A stretch of 64,000 nt of DNA from Lantana camara (taxonomy: Eukaryota > Streptophyta > Magnoliopsida > Lamiales > Verbenaceae). Positions within the stretch are counted from its first letter, which is position 1; each line of letters starts with the position of its first letter. Where the stretch lies: positions 63,593,501-63,657,500 of the forward strand of contig CM074863.1 in the NCBI GenBank assembly GCA_037501455.1, read 5' to 3'. Position numbers and translations under genes: made by a program. The notes beneath the pieces are model-generated. The model worked only from the letters and a program-made list of their open reading frames with translations. It did not search any database and was not told where the DNA came from. Positions 22,785-35,495 of the stretch are shown here, in pieces.

Positions 22785-25710
22785 TGTAGCACCCGGAACG
22801 CCGAGATGCCACACCCCCGTACTATAGCTCAGTCCACATACGAAATGGTTGATCCGTACCTGAACCAAAACTATAGCGAACGGGTGACAAAAAAAACTCA
22901 AAAGCTAGGCGGGTACCCTCAATTCATACCAATAAACAATTCGGAGCAATAAAAGCGGAAGCAATAACATTCAATACTTATAGGTACCATGTTTACATAT
23001 TTACAAATAGATACCCACATTTACATATCAATACAATATCGTATCCAACATGACTAAAGCATAATACCAAATATAAGAAGTATCAATACATGAACCAAAA
23101 TATGAGGTGAAGTGCTAGACCCGAATAAAAGACAAGCTAGACTTTAATTCCCGCCTAGCACGATCCTGCAAAAACTGAAAAGTTGAGGGGTCACTCCAAC
23201 ACGGACTAAGCAAGGGGTATAAATAAATATATACGCAATTACCATGCAAGCTATAATCTCGGGTAAGATTTTAGAAAAGAAGGCAATATAAGTTCAATAG
23301 AAAAGTAGGACTCGCCTGAGATTACAACTAATCAATTTAATAATTCAATCACGATCAATTCAATACGTGGCCCGGCGAGTGAGGGCAAATCTCCAACCTT
23401 TCACCAAAAGTGTACAATCATTCAATTTAATTAATGAATTAGGTGATCACACAAATAATTCCGTGCACAATTAGCAATTTCAATCCATCCTTCTTCCTCC
23501 GAGTGATGGGGGATTTCAAGCCCCCGCCATCCAATCATGGTGTGCGTCGGGAACATGACTCCCACGTACGGGATTTCTTCCTCCACCAAACCTCCTGGTT
23601 GATTCAGAGGTGATCCCACAGTTTGTGAGGATAGTGCAAGAGTTACCCGTCAGCCCTTGCTTCCTCGGTTGGCTCAATACACTACCCTCGGGCCCCAATG
23701 TTAACATGCTTACTCGCCAAAACAATCAATCAATCAATCAATCAATCCGTTCAAATCATGACATCCGTTGTAAATCAATAAGATTTGAAAACTATAAATA
23801 TATATACCTTTTGGCCGAAAACACAAATAGGGTTGTAAGGGTTCTAAGTATCTAGAATTAAACCTCACCTGATGAGTGACGGGACAAGATAAGGCTACAA
23901 GACAAAGCCCACAAGATCCATGATCTCCGCCCTGGAGAAAAACTGGACAAGAAAGGGAATGTGGGAACCCGTGAGACATGAGTCAATATGAGACCAATTA
24001 GGACGCACGACAATGCTCATGTAAATAAATAAAACCAAGGAATCCATTAAAACTAGGCATGTATAAACACCAATTCACACCTAAGAGTTGAAATTACTAA
24101 CAAGAAATCATGTATTCATATTATTCAATTATTTGAAGTTCAATTCATATAAGGCATGAAGTCACACAATAACGTTTGAGCAATTAAGTACCAAGAAGTG
24201 TCAAGTAGGAGCATACTTTTCAATTAATCAAGTATATTTATCATATAAGTCACATATGGGAGCCAAGAGAGTGAAAGGAATGCAATAAAGAAGGTTTTGG
24301 TGAAGTAAGACAAAAACGGGCAATTTCCGGAAATGCACACTCTGTAGGAAAACTGGAATATCTTCAGATACAGAAGTTGGAATAACATTTTTCTTATTGG
24401 AAATGAAACTAGACACATAGGGCTTTCCGAGCATATATGGCTCGTTTTCTAGTTGAAAGCGAGGAGAAAATGGTGTAAGCTTGAAGTTGGGTGAATGCAG
24501 TTTGTCGGTAAAGCAGCGACACCAAAAAGAATTGATAATATCAAACAAAATAGAAAAGATATTGAGGTGATTCCAAGTGGAGAGTATTCTACACTTCAAG
24601 AGGTTTCCAAAGGATTAAAAATCAGGTCAATCGGAGTTCGGATGAGGGGGTAGCCAGCCGGGTAAAGTTCAAGGGAAAAATTCCCCGGCCGGGAAAAGTG
24701 GTCCAGAAACTTTTCAGGACAAAAGTACTGCCCGGGTACCCTTCCAGGGCTGGAAAAAGGGGCAAAACAGGGGGTTCACGGAAAATGGCTCCAAAGCCAT
24801 TTAAACACCAAATCAATGCAAGAAATCAACTCAAAACTATCATATAACATGTATATAACTCATATACTTCATTTAGACATCAAACAAACCATCAAATATG
24901 CATCAATCATCAAGGAATCATCATTCAAAACCCCATATATTTTCATGTCTTCCAACCTCCATATAGTTCAAGGATTCATGCAAGCCACCAATTCTAATGA
25001 ACATAATCATGCTTCTAACCTCAAATAAACAAGGAATCACATCCAACTCATCAAACCCTACTCAACTATATCTCAAGAGATTCATACAATTAATCCATCT
25101 ATACCTCGAAGAAATGAAAAGATGAGCAAGGATGATATGATGATGCTTCACTCATGCAAATCCTCCTTGAATTCTAGCTTGGGAGATGATGAAATCCCTC
25201 TCCGCCTTCCTTGGTGTAAATATCGTGTATTAGTGTGTGTGTATGTGAGATTTCTTGAGGAAATGAAATATATAGAATGAGAGAGAAGAGATGCATATAA
25301 GGTATATTATATCTCCCACTAAATGCATGAATCATCATTATTTGCACTTAAGTCCTTGAACAATATGAATGCATGCACTCAAGTCTAATTCCATGGAAAG
25401 TGAGTATCTAACTCCATTTAAGTCATGCAATTAAATCCACACATTTACATATATGAGCATTTAAGGTCATATAAGAGCATTTAGTCACATTAACAATTAA
25501 TTCATAAAAGCTCATGGAAATATTATGCATCTAATGCTATGAAAAATATATAAAGTATCACATAATATCAATTAAGCACATTATCAATTATTTCATGTAA
25601 ATTTCACGTTAAGGATAATTCACATTAATGCATAAAAATATAATACATATAATATTATGAAATGTAGATAAATTATCACATAATGCATAAATTGAAAACG
25701 GGGCATTTCA
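22785..25710 (-). mobile_element. Element B left (3') LTR
   Basis: 2926 bp. Ends GGGCATTTCA instead of GGGCGTTACA, so the terminal bases have mutated. It keeps the full GC-rich block (about 23485-23700, with GTCAGCCCTTGCTTCCTCGG at 23649), mini-exon 23869-23942 and the TTCCCCGGCCGGGAA palindrome (about 24680). The last splice-acceptor-like site reads TTTTTGCAG on the minus strand, near 23166. Confidence 0.88.
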
Positions 25711-25724
25711 ACTCTCTCCCCCTT
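25711..25724 (-). other. 3' polypurine tract, element B
   Basis: ACTCTCTCCCCCTT on the plus strand, i.e. AAGGGGGAGAGAGT on the coding strand, directly next to the left LTR. Confidence 0.88.
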
Positions 25725-25780
25725 AAGAGGACCTGGTCCCCAGGTCCATACTCGAGTTCTAAATCTTTAAAGCAAGCGGT

Positions 25781-25917
25781 GAGAGAACCCCGTCTCTCAA
25801 ACAAGCAATGAGAGAACCCCGTCTCTCAAACAAGCAAGGAGAGTACCCCAACTCTCACATAAGCAAGGAGAGTACCCCGACTCTCACCAAAGCAAGGAGA
25901 GTACCCCGACTCTCACA
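25781..25917 (-). repeat. Stem-loop array, element B
   Basis: Five units: GAGAGAACCCCGTCTCTC twice, then GAGAGTACCCCAACTCTC and GAGAGTACCCCGACTCTC (twice), separated by AAGCAAG-like spacers. Stems GAGAGA/TCTCTC and GAGAGT/ACTCTC differ by a compensated base pair while the loop stays ACCCCR (CGGGGT on the element strand). Confidence 0.88.
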
Positions 25918-26830
25918 AAAGCAAGGATCCCAAAGAACACTTAATTAAACATTCATACAGAACTTCCTGTAATGAACAAGTAGAAGAAGCCAAATATACT
26001 AACTACTCATAGAAAAGTAATTTACAAATACAAAGAACCATACGTGGTGATAGTAAAATGTATATTGCACGTGATATGCATGTTTAAGTGTACCGTTCAC
26101 CATGGTCTTAGGAAACTTCAATGGCAGTGACTTGATTTAATACTTGATTCTTTGATCAGGATCCCTTCTAACCAAAATTCCAAACCTCAAATGCCTAACG
26201 CATGTATGTACTTCAATAATTACTCAATCTTCATCCCGCGATCCAATTTTCTATCCTTTCTATCACGACAGTTTGAAGATTCAATTCTTGAATATGTACT
26301 TGATAGCAATCCGACCTACTCATTCTTCTCACAAATTATAGTTGACCTCCTCCAATGCCCGGGCTATTTATTTGATAACTCGAGGTCTAACTTTTATACT
26401 TCATAATATTCCCGGTTCAAGTAACTCTCATGTGATCCTTTGCGATCGAGAATGTTCCCGCCAAATTGTTATTATCTAGCACCATGGTAGTAGTGTTGCC
26501 CTTCTTTGGTCACTTCGTGCAAATCTTGAATGATAGTCGCTTTCCTTGAAAAATTCTTACCTTTGATCAAAGTAAACTTAATCAACTTATAAAAATCATG
26601 ATCTCTCCCATTTCTCATCAAATTTGTTTCAATTTCAACTCGGCTCAAGATATGCCTCCTTATGACTTTTAGTAATCTCCATTTGAGAACTCTAGGCACA
26701 CGAGACTTAAGATATTGAAGACTTCATTCACCTAGTTCCGATAGAGAGTTTCTGAAGGAACCATTTTCCTTGAAGTTTCAACTCTCCAAATTGAGATCCA
26801 AACATCGACTTTAAGTTGTTCCCCGACCGG

Positions 26831-26841
26831 CTCTCCCCCTT
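26831..26841 (-). other. Central purine tract, element B
   Basis: CTCTCCCCCTT, i.e. AAGGGGGAGAG on the minus strand, followed there by CCGGTCGGGG; E has GGGGGAGAGCCGACCC at the matching place. Confidence 0.5.
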
Positions 26842-27621
26842 AAGAAAATAAGAATATTTTCTGTCTAACTTCTGGAAATAGTTCTACCCTTTCTCAAATC
26901 CAAGCTTCTCTTCTTTCTGATTCTCTTGAAGTACCTCTAACTCTAGATCTCATTCCCGAAATATTTCTCTATCTCAATTGGATATCCAACGAGCATTGAA
27001 TCCTTCCTCATTTCTGGAATATCCATTCCATTTCTTGAAGCTCTCACCCTTTCCAAAATTATTTTCTAAATATCCTCATCCTGACCCTGGGAGGTCATCA
27101 AGCATCTCAATCTCCTAATTCATCCCTTGTTGTTGCTTTCAAGTAACCCCATTATTTGTAACCCTTACATTTTTGTTGCTTCTAATAAATGTAATCCATT
27201 TGAGCACAACCATAAATTTAAAGTCATTTCCCCGGTCGACTCCACTTCCTTGATATCAATGTTTTCAAATCTCGCCACTTGTTCGGACATTTCATCTCTC
27301 GTTTATTTTTGAAGTGATAACTTCTTCCATCCAAATCCTAACTACTTTTCCCGGCCTTTCAAATGTTCTTTCTCCTTTTTGTTCCTCACTTTGCAACCCA
27401 ATTCTTTCCGTATCATACTTCGGTTGTGTCTCGGTTGAAGTAATGCTTGATAGATAAGGTGGAGAGATTTTCTATCAAGAAAACACAATGTTGGGTTAAG
27501 ATGTCGATGCACGTGTTACACTTATAAATAATTAAAGATGCAACACATCAGACAATTAAGCTCAAATAGAGATGCACATATAAATAAAGGAATTTAAATA
27601 ATTTAAACAACATATGATGCA

Positions 27622-27831
27622 TGTAATAGCCCAAAAACCTACCTGTCGATATTGTCTGCTTTGGTGGGCTAACCGACACCACCCTCACGGTTTTGTTTCT
27701 CCCGGTGGAATTTAAGCCCGAAGGCGCCCACCCAGGAAAAGGCCTAAATAGGGAAGAGGTATCCACCCCCTTATAAGGAAGGCTTCGTTCTCCTCTTCTT
27801 CCGATATGGGCTAAGCACTTTGAGCTTTACA
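27622..27831 (-). mobile_element. TRIM solo LTR
   Basis: A single 210-bp copy (TGTAATAGCCC to CTTTACA) of the same LTR as the TRIM at 17350, flanked by identical ATGCA (27617-27621, 27832-27836). It lies in the first protease remnant of element B, splitting GCACGTGCAT. It is a few percent diverged from the complete copy (for example GATATGGGC for GATGTGGGA), so it comes from a different or older insertion. Confidence 0.95.
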
Positions 27832-27873
27832 ATGCACGTGCCATGAATGCTTTGAACCTGTCACCGTAGCAGC
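27832..27873 (-). pseudogene. Protease-region remnant 1, element B
   Basis: On the minus strand GCTACGGTGACAGGTTC then AAAGCATTCATGGCACGTGC, the same words as the remnants in A and E and the decayed T-V-T-G...I-H-G frame of C. The TRIM LTR interrupts it. No catalytic D-S/T-G motif survives. Confidence 0.5.
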
Positions 27874-29332
27874 ATCCTTTAACTTAGCACTTGTTCTTTG
27901 TTTTGTTGAATTACGAGCTTGCCTCAAATTTGTTGGTTATTCCTTGTTACCCACGGTCTTCCAATTTTCTTCAAAATCCCCAACATCAACCCGTACGTTT
28001 CCATCACTCGAGGATTGAAATTTCTTGAACTCAATTCCGTCCCCAAGTATTCCTTCCAATTTATAGATTCTAAGTGTGGTTCGAGCCTTCACCTTAAATA
28101 TCTTCTTGTTCAAAGCTTCCTTATCTCGACTCGTATAACTTGGTAATCAAATTATGATTCTTGAACTCCAATGCTTCTACTTCTGTGAAATTGATAACTA
28201 GCCCTCTTTCGAAAAATAGTCTCTAATTGTTATCCGAAGTCTTCACCTAGCTATCACCTCAATCGAAATCCTCGATTTAATTTGTATAAGTTTAAATAGT
28301 CGAACGAACTCACCCTCCAATTGCTTACACTCAAGCACATAGTTTCCTTCTATAAGCTCGTTACCTTCTTTCACCGTTTCCATTTGTTGCTCCCTATCTT
28401 CCAATTCAACTTCTTCCTTACTCGAAATCCGTAGTGACTTCAATTCCCCTTTTTCTTAATCTCTTCATTCTTCTTCATCGATCTAACCTCCTCGAAGATT
28501 TCCTTCGTTCCATCCCTCGGTTTGCACAACCCCATTGAGTTTGGTTGACTAACTTAACTTTCGATGTGGCATGGTGTATGTATTAATCTTATGATGACTT
28601 AGCATCATCTACCCCAACTCCACCTCTTTGAACTTCTTCAACTTACCTAAAGCTTGTAAGTCATCCCACAACTTGATTTTCGATTCCAATAATGGAAAAT
28701 CCTCAACTTGCTCCTCAAATCCTAACCTTAAGTCCCTATTACCCTCGAGGCCTACTTGGTGATTGAGACCTTGAAACTTATAACACTTTCGAGATTTCTT
28801 GACTTTGCTTCTAAAATTAATTCGCCTATTCCGGAGCTTATCACTCGAACCATAATCCATTAGAGAGAGAACCATAGCTCTTGAATTCTTGTGTGAAGTT
28901 CCCCGGTGCATTCCTTACTAGAAAAAGGAGCTTGCGATAAATTGAGGTTGTCATAGAAATTAGTCGTGGTTTGATATAATCTTCATAACCTATAACTCAA
29001 AATTAATTCAAAGCTAAATGCATGCGGTTAGTACATGCTCATGTCACATAATTAGCATTTAACCACATATTTGATGCAAAATGCAATAATTAATTCAACT
29101 AAATTAAAGAAAACACATCAAACATATAAATTCAAAGTCATAGAAGATTAATTAATCATCAAGTAGTGACATGTATTAATAAAATGAGCAAATTATCAAG
29201 TAGCTCAAGAATGTTCAGGTAAGTTCAAGTAGTTCCAATTAAGATACAAGACTCTCAAATTATCAATTAATCCTATGCCGTTCGACTTAGACTCGACACG
29301 ACAAGACACTAGAACCGCGGTTTTGCAATTGG

Positions 29333-29344
29333 GCTCTGATACCA
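29333..29344 (-). other. Primer-binding site, element B
   Basis: GCTCTGATACCA, the complement of TGGTATCAGAGC, seven bases left of the right LTR (29352). Confidence 0.95.
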
Positions 29345-29351
29345 CTTAAGA

Positions 29352-32196
29352 TGTAGCACCCGGAACGCCGAGATGCCATACCCCCACACTATAGCTCAGC
29401 CCACATACGAAATGGCTGATCCGTACATGAACCAAAACTATAGCGAACGGGTGACCAAAAAACTCAAAAGCTAGGCGGGTACCTCAATTAATACCAATAA
29501 ACAATTCGGAGCAATAAAAGCGGAAGCAATAACATTCAATACTTATAGGTACCATGTTTACATATTTACTAATAGATACCCACATTTACATATCAATACA
29601 ATATCGTATCCAACATGACTAAAGCATAATACCAAATATAAGAAGTATCAATACATGAACCAAAATTTGAGGTGAAGTGCTAGACCCGAATAAAAGACAA
29701 GCTAGACTCTAATTCCCGCCTAGCACGATCCTGCAAAAACTGAAAAGTTGAGGGGTCACTCCAACACGGACTAAGCGAGGGGTATAAATAAATATATACG
29801 CAATTACCATGCAAGCTATAATCTCGGGTAAGATTTTAGAAAAGAAGGCAATATAAGTTCAATAGAAAAGTAGGACTCGCCCGAGATTACAACTAATCAA
29901 TTTAATAATTCAATCACGATCAATTCAATACGTGGCCCCACGAGTGAGGGCAAATTTCCAACCTTTCACCAAAAGTGTACAATCATTCACTTTAATTAAT
30001 GAATTAGGTGATCACACAAATAATTCCGTGCACAATTAGCAATTTCAATCTATCCTTCTTCCTCCGGGTGATGGAACCTCCTGGTGGATTCAGAGGTGAT
30101 CCCACAGATTGTGGGGATAGTGCAAGAGTTACCCGTCAGCCCTTGCTTCCTCGGTTGGCTCAATACACTACCCTCGGGCCCCAATGTGAACATGCTTACA
30201 CGCTAAAACAATCAATCAATCAATCAATCAATCCATTCAAATCATGACATTCGTTGTAAATCAATAAGATTTGAAAACTATAAATATATATACCTTTTGG
30301 CCGAAAACACAAATAGGGTTGTAAGGGTTCTAAGTATCTAGAATTAAACCTCACCTGACGAGCGACGGGACAAGATAAGGCCACAAGACAAAGTCCACAC
30401 GATCCATGATCTCCGCCCTAGAGAAAAACTGGACAAGAAAGGGAATGTGGGAACCCGTGAGACATGAATCAATATGAGACCAATTAGGACGCACGACAAT
30501 GCTCATGTAAATAAATAAAACCAAGAAATCCATTAAAACTAGGTATGTATAAACACCAATTAACACCTAAGAGTTGAAATTACTAACAAGAAATCATGTA
30601 TTCATATTATTCAATTATTTGAAGTTCAATTCATATAAGGCATGAAGTCACACAATAACGTTTGAGCAATTAAGTACCAAGAAGTGTCAAGTAGGAGCAT
30701 ACTTTTCAATTAATCAAGTATATTTATCATATAAGTCACATATGGGAGCCAAGAGAGTGAAAGGAATGCAATAAAGAAGGTTTTGGTGAAGTAAGACAAA
30801 AACGGGCAATTTCCGGAAATGCACACGCTGTAGGAAAACTGGAATATCTTCAGATACAGAAGTTGGAATAACATTTTTCTTATTAGAAATGAAAATATAC
30901 ACATAGGGCTTTCCGAGCATATATGGCTCGTTTTCTAGTTGAAAGCGAGGAGAAAATGGCGTAAGCTTGAAGTTGGGTGAATGCAGTTTGTCGGTAAAGC
31001 AGCGACACCAAAAAGAATTGATAATATCAAACAAACTAGAAAAGATATTTAGGTGATTTTAATTGAAGAGTGTTCTAGACTCCAAGAGGTTTCCAAAGGA
31101 TTAAAAATTAGGTCAATCGGAGTTCGGATGAGGGGGTATCCAGCCGGGTAAAGTTCAAGGGAAAAATTCCCCAGCCGGGTAAAGTGGTCCAGAAACTTGT
31201 CGGGACAAAAGTACCACCCGGGTACCCTTCCAGGGCTGGAAAAAGGGGCAAAACAGGGGGTTCACGGAAAATGGCTCCCAAGCCATTTAAACACCAAATC
31301 AATGAAAGAAATCAACTCAAAACTATCATATAACATGTATATAACTCATATACTTCATTTAGACATCAAACAAACCATCAAATATGCATCAATCATCAAG
31401 GAAGCATCATTCAAAACCCCGTATATTTTCATGTCTTCCAACCTCCATATAGTTCAAGGATTCATGCAAGCCACCAATTCTAATGAACATAATCATGCTT
31501 CTAACCTCAAATAAACAAGGAATCACATCCAACTCATCAAATCCTACTCAACTATATCTCAAGAGATTCATACAATTAATCCATCTATACCTCAAAGAAA
31601 TGAAGAAGATGAGCAAGAATGATATGATGATGCTTCACTCATGCAAATCCTCCTTGAATTCTAGCTTGGGAGATGATGAAATCCCTCTCCTCCTTCCTTG
31701 GTGTAAATACCGTGTATTAGTGTGTGTGTGTGTGAGATTTCTTGAGGAAATTAAATGTATAGAATGAGAGAGAAGAGATGCATATAAGGTATATTATATC
31801 TCGCACTAAATGCATGAATCATCATTATTTGCACTTAAGTCCTTGAACAATATGAATGCATGCACTCAAGTCTAATTCCATGGAAAGTGAGTATCTAACT
31901 CCATTTAAGTCATGCAATTAAATCCACACATTTACATATATGAGCATTTAAGGTCATATAAGAGCATTTAGTCACATTAACAATTAATTCATAAAAGCTC
32001 ATGGAAATATTATGCATCTAATGCTATGAAAAATATATAAAGTATCAAATAATATCAATTAAGCACATTATCAATTATTTCATGTAAATTTCACGTTAAG
32101 GATAATTCACATAAATGCATAGAAATATAATACATATAAATAGTGAAATGTAGATAAATTATCACATAATGCATAAATTGAAAACGGGGCGTTACA
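29352..32196 (-). mobile_element. Element B right (5') LTR
   Basis: 2845 bp, TGTAGCACCCGG to GGCGTTACA. Mini-exon 30355-30428. It lacks about 80 bp present in the left LTR: after GTGATGG (30067-30073) it jumps to AACCTCCTGG, removing the GGGATTTC...CACCAA part of the GC-rich block. Otherwise collinear, with scattered substitutions. Confidence 0.88.
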
Positions 32197-32708
32197 GTAG
32201 CACCCCAGACAGAGGACACCACATCCCCCGCACTAGGACCCAGACCCGGTCATGAAATAGGAAAAGTCCATGGTCGAATCCGAATCATAGCGAACGGGAG
32301 ACCAACTCACACACTAGGCTAGGCGGATCTAACTCAACAAACTCATAGTGGGGAAGCAAATAACCAACAACAACTAGTAGCGGAAGCAATTAAATCAATC
32401 ATACAAATAAGGTGACGGGTTCAACTACCATAGATACCTAATCCCGAATATCAATTCATAATCCAACATAAATCCAACAAGTGCCTCACATGGCCAAAGA
32501 TAAGTAAAGCATAATCTCAAATGCATAAATCATAAGTACAACATATGGAAGTGTAAGTAAAGTAAATACAACCTAACTCAAGCTAGACCGACAATGTACG
32601 ACTCCGAAGACTCACATCCGCCAAGCTCAAAGCCAAAAGGAAACCTACATATAAAAGATAAAATGAGGGGTCAATCAACTGACTGAGTGAGGGGGCTAAC
32701 GCACACCC

Positions 32709-32713
<5 letters not shown>

Positions 32714-32759
<46 letters not shown>
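32714..32759. repeat. (AT)n microsatellite
   Basis: About 23 AT units in element C's left LTR. The overlapping Ile-Tyr repeat reading frames on both strands are artefacts of this tract. The right LTR has a matching tract at 37805-37859. Confidence 0.95.
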
Positions 32760-32761
<2 letters not shown>

Positions 32762-33819
32762 AGCATATCACAAAACGAAAGGGTGGACTCACGAACCGTG
32801 GATAGGTGTTACATACCAAAACATTTCAAAATAACCCAAATAGATATATGTTTAAAAAGCATTTTTAGAAAGACTCTATCCCGATTCATAATTCCCATAC
32901 ATGACATATCATATGCTCGGCGAGTACGAGCTTCCAACCTTTGCTCCTCATAACAGAACAGAACATAAAGCAGAATCAATCTATCCTCTATTCCCATGAT
33001 GGAAGAGCCCGTGTTGGCCCTAACCATCCGTAACAGAAAGACTCACAAGGGGTAGCAAACCCGAAAGTGCCTTCCCTGGCTGTACACCGAAGGCTCAAGA
33101 TATCACGCCTCCTCTATCTCCCTGAGTCGCGCAATGATATCTCAAATGGAACTACGTAGAGGTTAAACCCCGACGACGAAAACCGTCCCGGGGGCTCCAT
33201 TACCCATAGCTCCTCGGATCCACATACATACATACATACAGATGCCAATATTTCATGGCCAACTCGCTACAGAATCATAACATAACAGAGTTTTCCAAAA
33301 TAGCTTACATATGCCTTAATACTTAATTTCCAAAGCCAAGGATGGTCCACAAGGTCATAATCCTATCATACCCAACACATATCTAATCATATATAGTATA
33401 TAACCGCATGCAAGGATTGAAATCATCATATTAAGGTCATAGGTCGCTTAACTATACAAAAATCCTAAACCTCACCTGGTGCTGGAAGGAAAGAGTGTGG
33501 GAACCAGACACCCCTAAGCCTCGGGCTCACTACCGGCAACAAACTCTGAAACAAAGAGTACAAAAGCCCATGACTTGGACTCTATATAGACCAATTAAGA
33601 CGCACGATGAACGTAAGGATGAGTGGAATGCATTATGGAATGATGTGCATCAAGTAGGTCACATAGCATAATTCAAGTATTAATATAAATCATGCAATTA
33701 AATGAGGTATTTAAAGCTTAGAATTGCAATTAAAGGCATACCATAGCATATACTTCATAAAGCAACTCAAACGGATCAAGCAAACACGGAAAAACCAAGT
33801 GCAAAGTGTAACAACAGCT

Positions 33820-34013
33820 TCGGAACGGCCATTCTCATGCATAACTAAGCATGGCAACGGTTATTCCCAGAAGCCGCCTAGCTAGCATGGGAACGACCGT
33901 TCCCATCTCAAGGCTAAAACAGGAACGGCCCTTCCCGTTCTCGCCTGCTGATATCAGCCCTTGGCGGGAAGGGCCATTCCGAGCACCAAGGCCAAATTGG
34001 AACGGCCGTTCCG
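33820..34013 (-). repeat. Palindrome cluster, element C left LTR
   Basis: Best units are ATGGGAACGACCGTTCCCAT (33887-33906; 9-bp arms, 2-base centre) and GGAACGGCCGTTCC (33999-34012, perfect). Decayed units: GGAACGGCCATTCTC, GGCAACGGTTATTCC, GGAACGGCCCTTCCCG, GGGAAGGGCCATTCC. Six units in about 190 bp with spacers of 20-40 bp. Confidence 0.85.
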
Positions 34014-35153
34014 GCCTCAAATCTAGTACAGTTTGTGCAGAAACTTCACAGCTTCGTGAAGAAGACAACCAGGGCCTAAAATGGTCGATTTCAAACCAGT
34101 TAAACTACAAAATTTCCATGAAAATCATATATATTATAACATAAATCATGCTTATCACATAAATATCAATTTAGCTTAAGAACAAGGGTGATTTTGGCCA
34201 AAACTCATACAACCCATTTTCATGAAAATTAAGCTTCAACCATGGCAAGATGCATTCAAACTCAGTCCCTATCATACCATCAGCAACTATAGCACATATT
34301 AAACATGGAGAAACACATATTCACACTCAAGAACTCAAGGATTCATCATAGAGGACATATTCTTCAAGTTGGGCATAAATCACCATTTTCACAAGACTTC
34401 TTCATACAAGCTCATACATTTAATTTCATACTAAGATTCATGGATAGAAATGAAATACACATCAAGGGAAATTGGTAGCTTACTTGGCTCTTGAAATGAT
34501 GAAGAAACGAGGAAGATATGTGCCCTTGAAGGTGTGGGAAAGTCTTAGATCTTCATCCTCCTTTGAAGCTCTCCATGAATGATATAATTTGTGTGAAATG
34601 AAGTTTGAAAAGAAGTTATGCTAGGGTTTCAAGAAATATATATATATATGGTAACTAAAGGTTTCATTAGGGTTTGAGCCCAAATAAGTGACTTCCGGCC
34701 CAATAGGTCATATTTAAAAGGTTTAATGTCCAAACGGTTTCCGAAAAATAAGAAATCAATTTCATTGGATCTGAATCACCGAATCGAGTCCAATGGTGGT
34801 GTCGAAATTTAAATTCGAATTCCCGAGCCCATATCGGCTCCAAATGCACCCAAAGTTACCTAATTCAAATTAGGCCCAAAACCTCCAAAAATTACAAATA
34901 GGCCCAAGTCCTATTTTAAGATCAACTCCAACAATTAATTAAATTCATGCAAGTCATAAATCACTTTAGTTCCTAAAATTCCAAGTTGCCTTGCAAGAAT
35001 TCGTATTTTACAATTACACGTTCGAGTCAATTAAATCACATAATTCAATTAAAGTTGGAATTAAACACATATTAAGGAATTAAATAACATAAATACATAA
35101 AAAAATACTCCCATGACGTCGTACCTGTACAGACGATCGGATTGGGCGTCACA

Positions 35154-35170
35154 ACCTCCCCCCCCCTTAG
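35154..35170 (-). other. 3' polypurine tract, element C
   Basis: ACCTCCCCCCCCCTTAG on the plus strand, adjoining the left LTR; on the element strand CTAAGGGGG with an extended G run. The flanking GAGAACCTGGTCCCCAGGTT also appears in B as GAGGACCTGGTCCCCAGGTC. Confidence 0.88.
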
Positions 35171-35495
35171 GAGAACCTGGTCCCCAGGTTCCATTGCTGA
35201 GTTAAAAGAGCTTCGAGTTGTAGTGTTTCAACTCATCTCCAGAAATTGTATAGAATCGTAGCCTTGGTTGTGAAACATACCCTCATTGCTTGTATCAGAC
35301 CTCATTCAGGATTTCTTGTTGTCATGGAGGTCTGTCCGAGTACTTGACCATTGATTGTTTCAAGTTCGCTTGACCACTTCTAGGATACGGATAGTTGCAA
35401 CTGTACCCAACACTTGTCACTTGCAAACCATTGTGGGGCCACACATAACCCAACTATGACAGACAAGACAAAATCCTATCTCTCAGCACGTAAGT

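Larger units (their letters stand above)
25711..29351 (-). mobile_element. Element B internal region, non-coding
   Basis: No frame over 100 codons except a 100-codon one at 28609-28911 (minus), which shows no domain I recognise. It is homologous to the internal regions of A and E: AATTAGTCGTGGTTTGATAT near 28960 is the reverse of the conserved ATATCAAACCACGACTAATT. First protease remnant 27832-27873, second about 26090-26110, central purine tract 26831-26841. Confidence 0.8.
22785..32196 (-). mobile_element. Element B: non-autonomous Ty3/gypsy-type retrotransposon
   Basis: Starts TGTAGCACCCGG (22785), ends GGCGTTACA (32196). Flanks GTAGC (22780-22784, 32197-32201) are identical and belong to element C's LTR end. 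LTRs 22785-25710 and 29352-32196, internal 25711-29351. In minus orientation the order is right LTR, primer site (29333-29344), non-coding internal region, purine tract, left LTR. Net of the TRIM LTR the internal region is 3.4 kb. LTR copies differ by scattered bases and one ~80-bp deletion. Confidence 0.92.
32202..35153 (-). mobile_element. Element C left (3') LTR, main part
   Basis: Continues the LTR begun at 22779. Modules on the minus strand: CGATCGTCTGTACAGGTACG near its 5' end; CGGGAATTCGAATTT (about 34820); a TATATATA tract followed by AAACCCTAG (about 34625) that could be a TATA/leader region; leader ending CAAG|TAAGC (about 34480; the right copy has CAAG|GTAAGC); palindrome cluster; mini-exon 33477-33545; GC block about 33060-33215; hairpin near 32670; acceptor TATATGTAG (about 32649). 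Confidence 0.85.

Noticed and set aside
23610..23855. Small frames around the B GC block (also 30008-30247)
   Set aside because: Shadow frames of the conserved GC-rich block; not maintained between the two LTRs because of the ~80-bp deletion.
25781..25917. Stem-loop array as a CRISPR-like array
   Set aside because: Plant nuclear DNA; repeats are 18 nt with short similar spacers and belong to a retrotransposon internal region.
28609..28911. 100-codon frame in element B as a gene
   Set aside because: Lies in non-coding internal region homologous to A and E, where no matching frame exists; no domain seen.
32583..32953. Opposite-strand reading frames with Ile-Tyr repeats
   Set aside because: They translate the (AT)n microsatellite at 32714-32759; no start context or homology.
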